From Candidatus Bathyarchaeota archaeon (GTDB lineage Archaea; Thermoproteota; Bathyarchaeia; 40CM-2-53-6), in assembly GCA_005882955.1 (NCBI GenBank), contig VBBB01000082.1:230-7631 (forward strand): 7,402 nucleotides of DNA, given 5' to 3'. Below are positions 6,714 to 7,402 of the stretch, piece after piece (the first letter of the stretch is position 1; each line of letters begins with the position of its first letter). The notes beneath the pieces were generated by a model. The model was given only the letters and a program-made list of their open reading frames with translations, made no database searches and was not told the origin of the DNA. Made by a program: the position numbers and the translations under genes.

Positions 6714-7402
6714 GCTTGCGTGACCACTTATGTACATTAGACCGCAGAGTTCTCTCGACGTCTGACACGTCCGATTGCTGCATTCCGACCAGTTGCATGC
6801 ACGTTTCGATGAATTCCCTACGAACTACTAGAGAGTAAGGGTTCAACCTCTGAATCTCGACAATCGTGCCCCAGTTATCCAAGAGACCCTCAATCCTGTC
6901 TAGAGTTCCAGCGATTGAGCTTGTCTTGAGCTCACCATCCCAATCCCTCAGTGCCACCCCTAGAGAAAGAAGGGCGAAATGATGCATGGCTTGTACGTAT
7001 CCCATGACTCTGTCATGATTTTCGCTTGACATCAGATGGACTCTGGCACCGGCCTTTCTCAAGACTCGCGAGAAATTTCTCCATTGCGGGCCCGTCTTGA
7101 AGGGTATCGCAACAATGTTCTGTCCTTCTAAGTGATCGATACCGGGGCCGAAGAGCGGATGGATACTCACATACTCTATTCCTGCCGGAAGTTTAGATGA
7201 AATTCGGTTGGCGATTCCGCTTTTGACCGACGACAAGTCTGTGAGCAATGCTCCTCCCCGCATGAATTGTGCGACTTCTGTCGAACTTTCTACAACTGAT
7301 TCCATAGGAACTGCTACGACGACGATATCGGATGCTCTTGCATCTGATATTGAACCAGGATCCACCTCCAGCTCCTTCGCTATCTTTCGGGTTCGTTGAG
7401 TG
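6709..7402 (-). CDS. tyrA: Prephenate dehydrogenase, C-terminal 230 residues (5' end beyond the window)
   Basis: This enzyme oxidatively decarboxylates prephenate to 4-hydroxyphenylpyruvate (or arogenate to tyrosine). The frame is open to the window edge; the GTG at 7365 is merely an internal Val codon, and the upstream in-frame residues (TRKIAKELEV) fit the second half of a Rossmann fold. Missing is the first strand with the GxGxMG dinucleotide loop. Seen, numbered from the edge: VVVVAVP (26-32), the end of the NAD(P)-binding core; TDLSSVK (54-60), the conserved serine region; SIHPLFGPG (79-87), with the catalytic-site histidine; NHDRVMGYVQAMHHF (128-142), with the family's second His region; and LDRIEGLL (167-174), with a likely prephenate-binding Arg. 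No chorismate mutase domain follows at the C-terminus; an N-terminal one cannot be excluded. The stop TAA is 35 bases before ATG 6673 of trpE, so the gene probably belongs to the same aromatic cluster. Cofactor and substrate preference are not readable here. Confidence 0.92.
   Translation of the reverse strand, partial: TQRTRKIAKELEVDPGSISDARASDIVVVAVPMESVVESSTEVAQFMRGGALLTDLSSVKSGIANRISSKLPAGIEYVSIHPLFGPGIDHLEGQNIVAIPFKTGPQWRNFSRVLRKAGARVHLMSSENHDRVMGYVQAMHHFALLSLGVALRDWDGELKTSSIAGTLDRIEGLLDNWGTIVEIQRLNPYSLVVRREFIETCMQLVGMQQSDVSDVERTLRSNVHKWSRKL
6730..6737. promoter_or_regulatory. Palindrome ATGTACAT upstream of the trpE TATA box, possible operator
   Basis: A perfect 8-base palindrome containing TGTACA sits about 17 bases upstream of the TATA box, within the last codons of tyrA (Asn-Val-His). 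TGTACA is the core of the TRP box bound by the TrpY repressor of Methanothermobacter. A single copy inside coding sequence is weak evidence, and no regulator gene is visible here. Confidence 0.15.

Noticed and set aside
6709..7365. GTG at 7365 as the true start of tyrA
   Set aside because: The frame continues upstream with residues fitting the Rossmann fold, and a start here would remove the dinucleotide-binding motif, so the gene is cut by the window edge rather than short.

Overview
The window carries a tryptophan biosynthesis operon, all on the minus strand. Reading in the direction of transcription (from high to low coordinates), the order is: the 3' part of a prephenate dehydrogenase gene (tyrA, cut by the window edge at 7402), trpE, trpG, trpD, trpC, trpB, trpA, and then the 5' half of an MFS membrane transporter gene cut by the window edge at position 1. 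No convincing plus-strand gene, RNA gene, mobile element, CRISPR array or long repeat was seen.

The organism is most likely an archaeon, possibly of the Thermoproteota (for example a Nitrososphaeria- or Bathyarchaeia-like lineage). This is inference from protein style (TrpA loop VSLYGVTGPRD, TrpC motif EVKFASPSAGKI, free-standing TrpG), from a good archaeal-type TATA box (TATAAAT) overlapping the tyrA stop, and from very tight gene packing with several TTG start codons. Base composition is balanced and looks uniform from end to end, with no sign of recent transfer.

Together TrpE and TrpG make anthranilate from chorismate and glutamine, TrpD adds phosphoribose, TrpC closes the indole ring, and TrpA and TrpB make tryptophan. 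TyrA draws on the same chorismate branch point for tyrosine. The one pathway step without a gene here is TrpF (phosphoribosylanthranilate isomerase), because trpC abuts trpB directly. Junctions are 4-base TTGA overlaps (trpE/trpG and trpC/trpB), 6-base gaps (trpG/trpD and trpD/trpC) and a 23-base overlap (trpB/trpA), which indicates one transcript with translational coupling.

The most notable irregularity is the 5' end of trpE. The conserved N-terminus, including the Trp feedback motif, is encoded in an open frame that has no ATG, GTG or TTG upstream of a TTG about 100 codons in. An ATG at 6673 sits one base out of frame, across a run of four G. Removing one G gives a normal TrpE start (MGIAFGQEL...), so this is either a sequencing or assembly error, a real frameshift, or a non-canonical start. 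I see no previously undescribed system; this is an ordinary core biosynthetic region with a few details worth checking.
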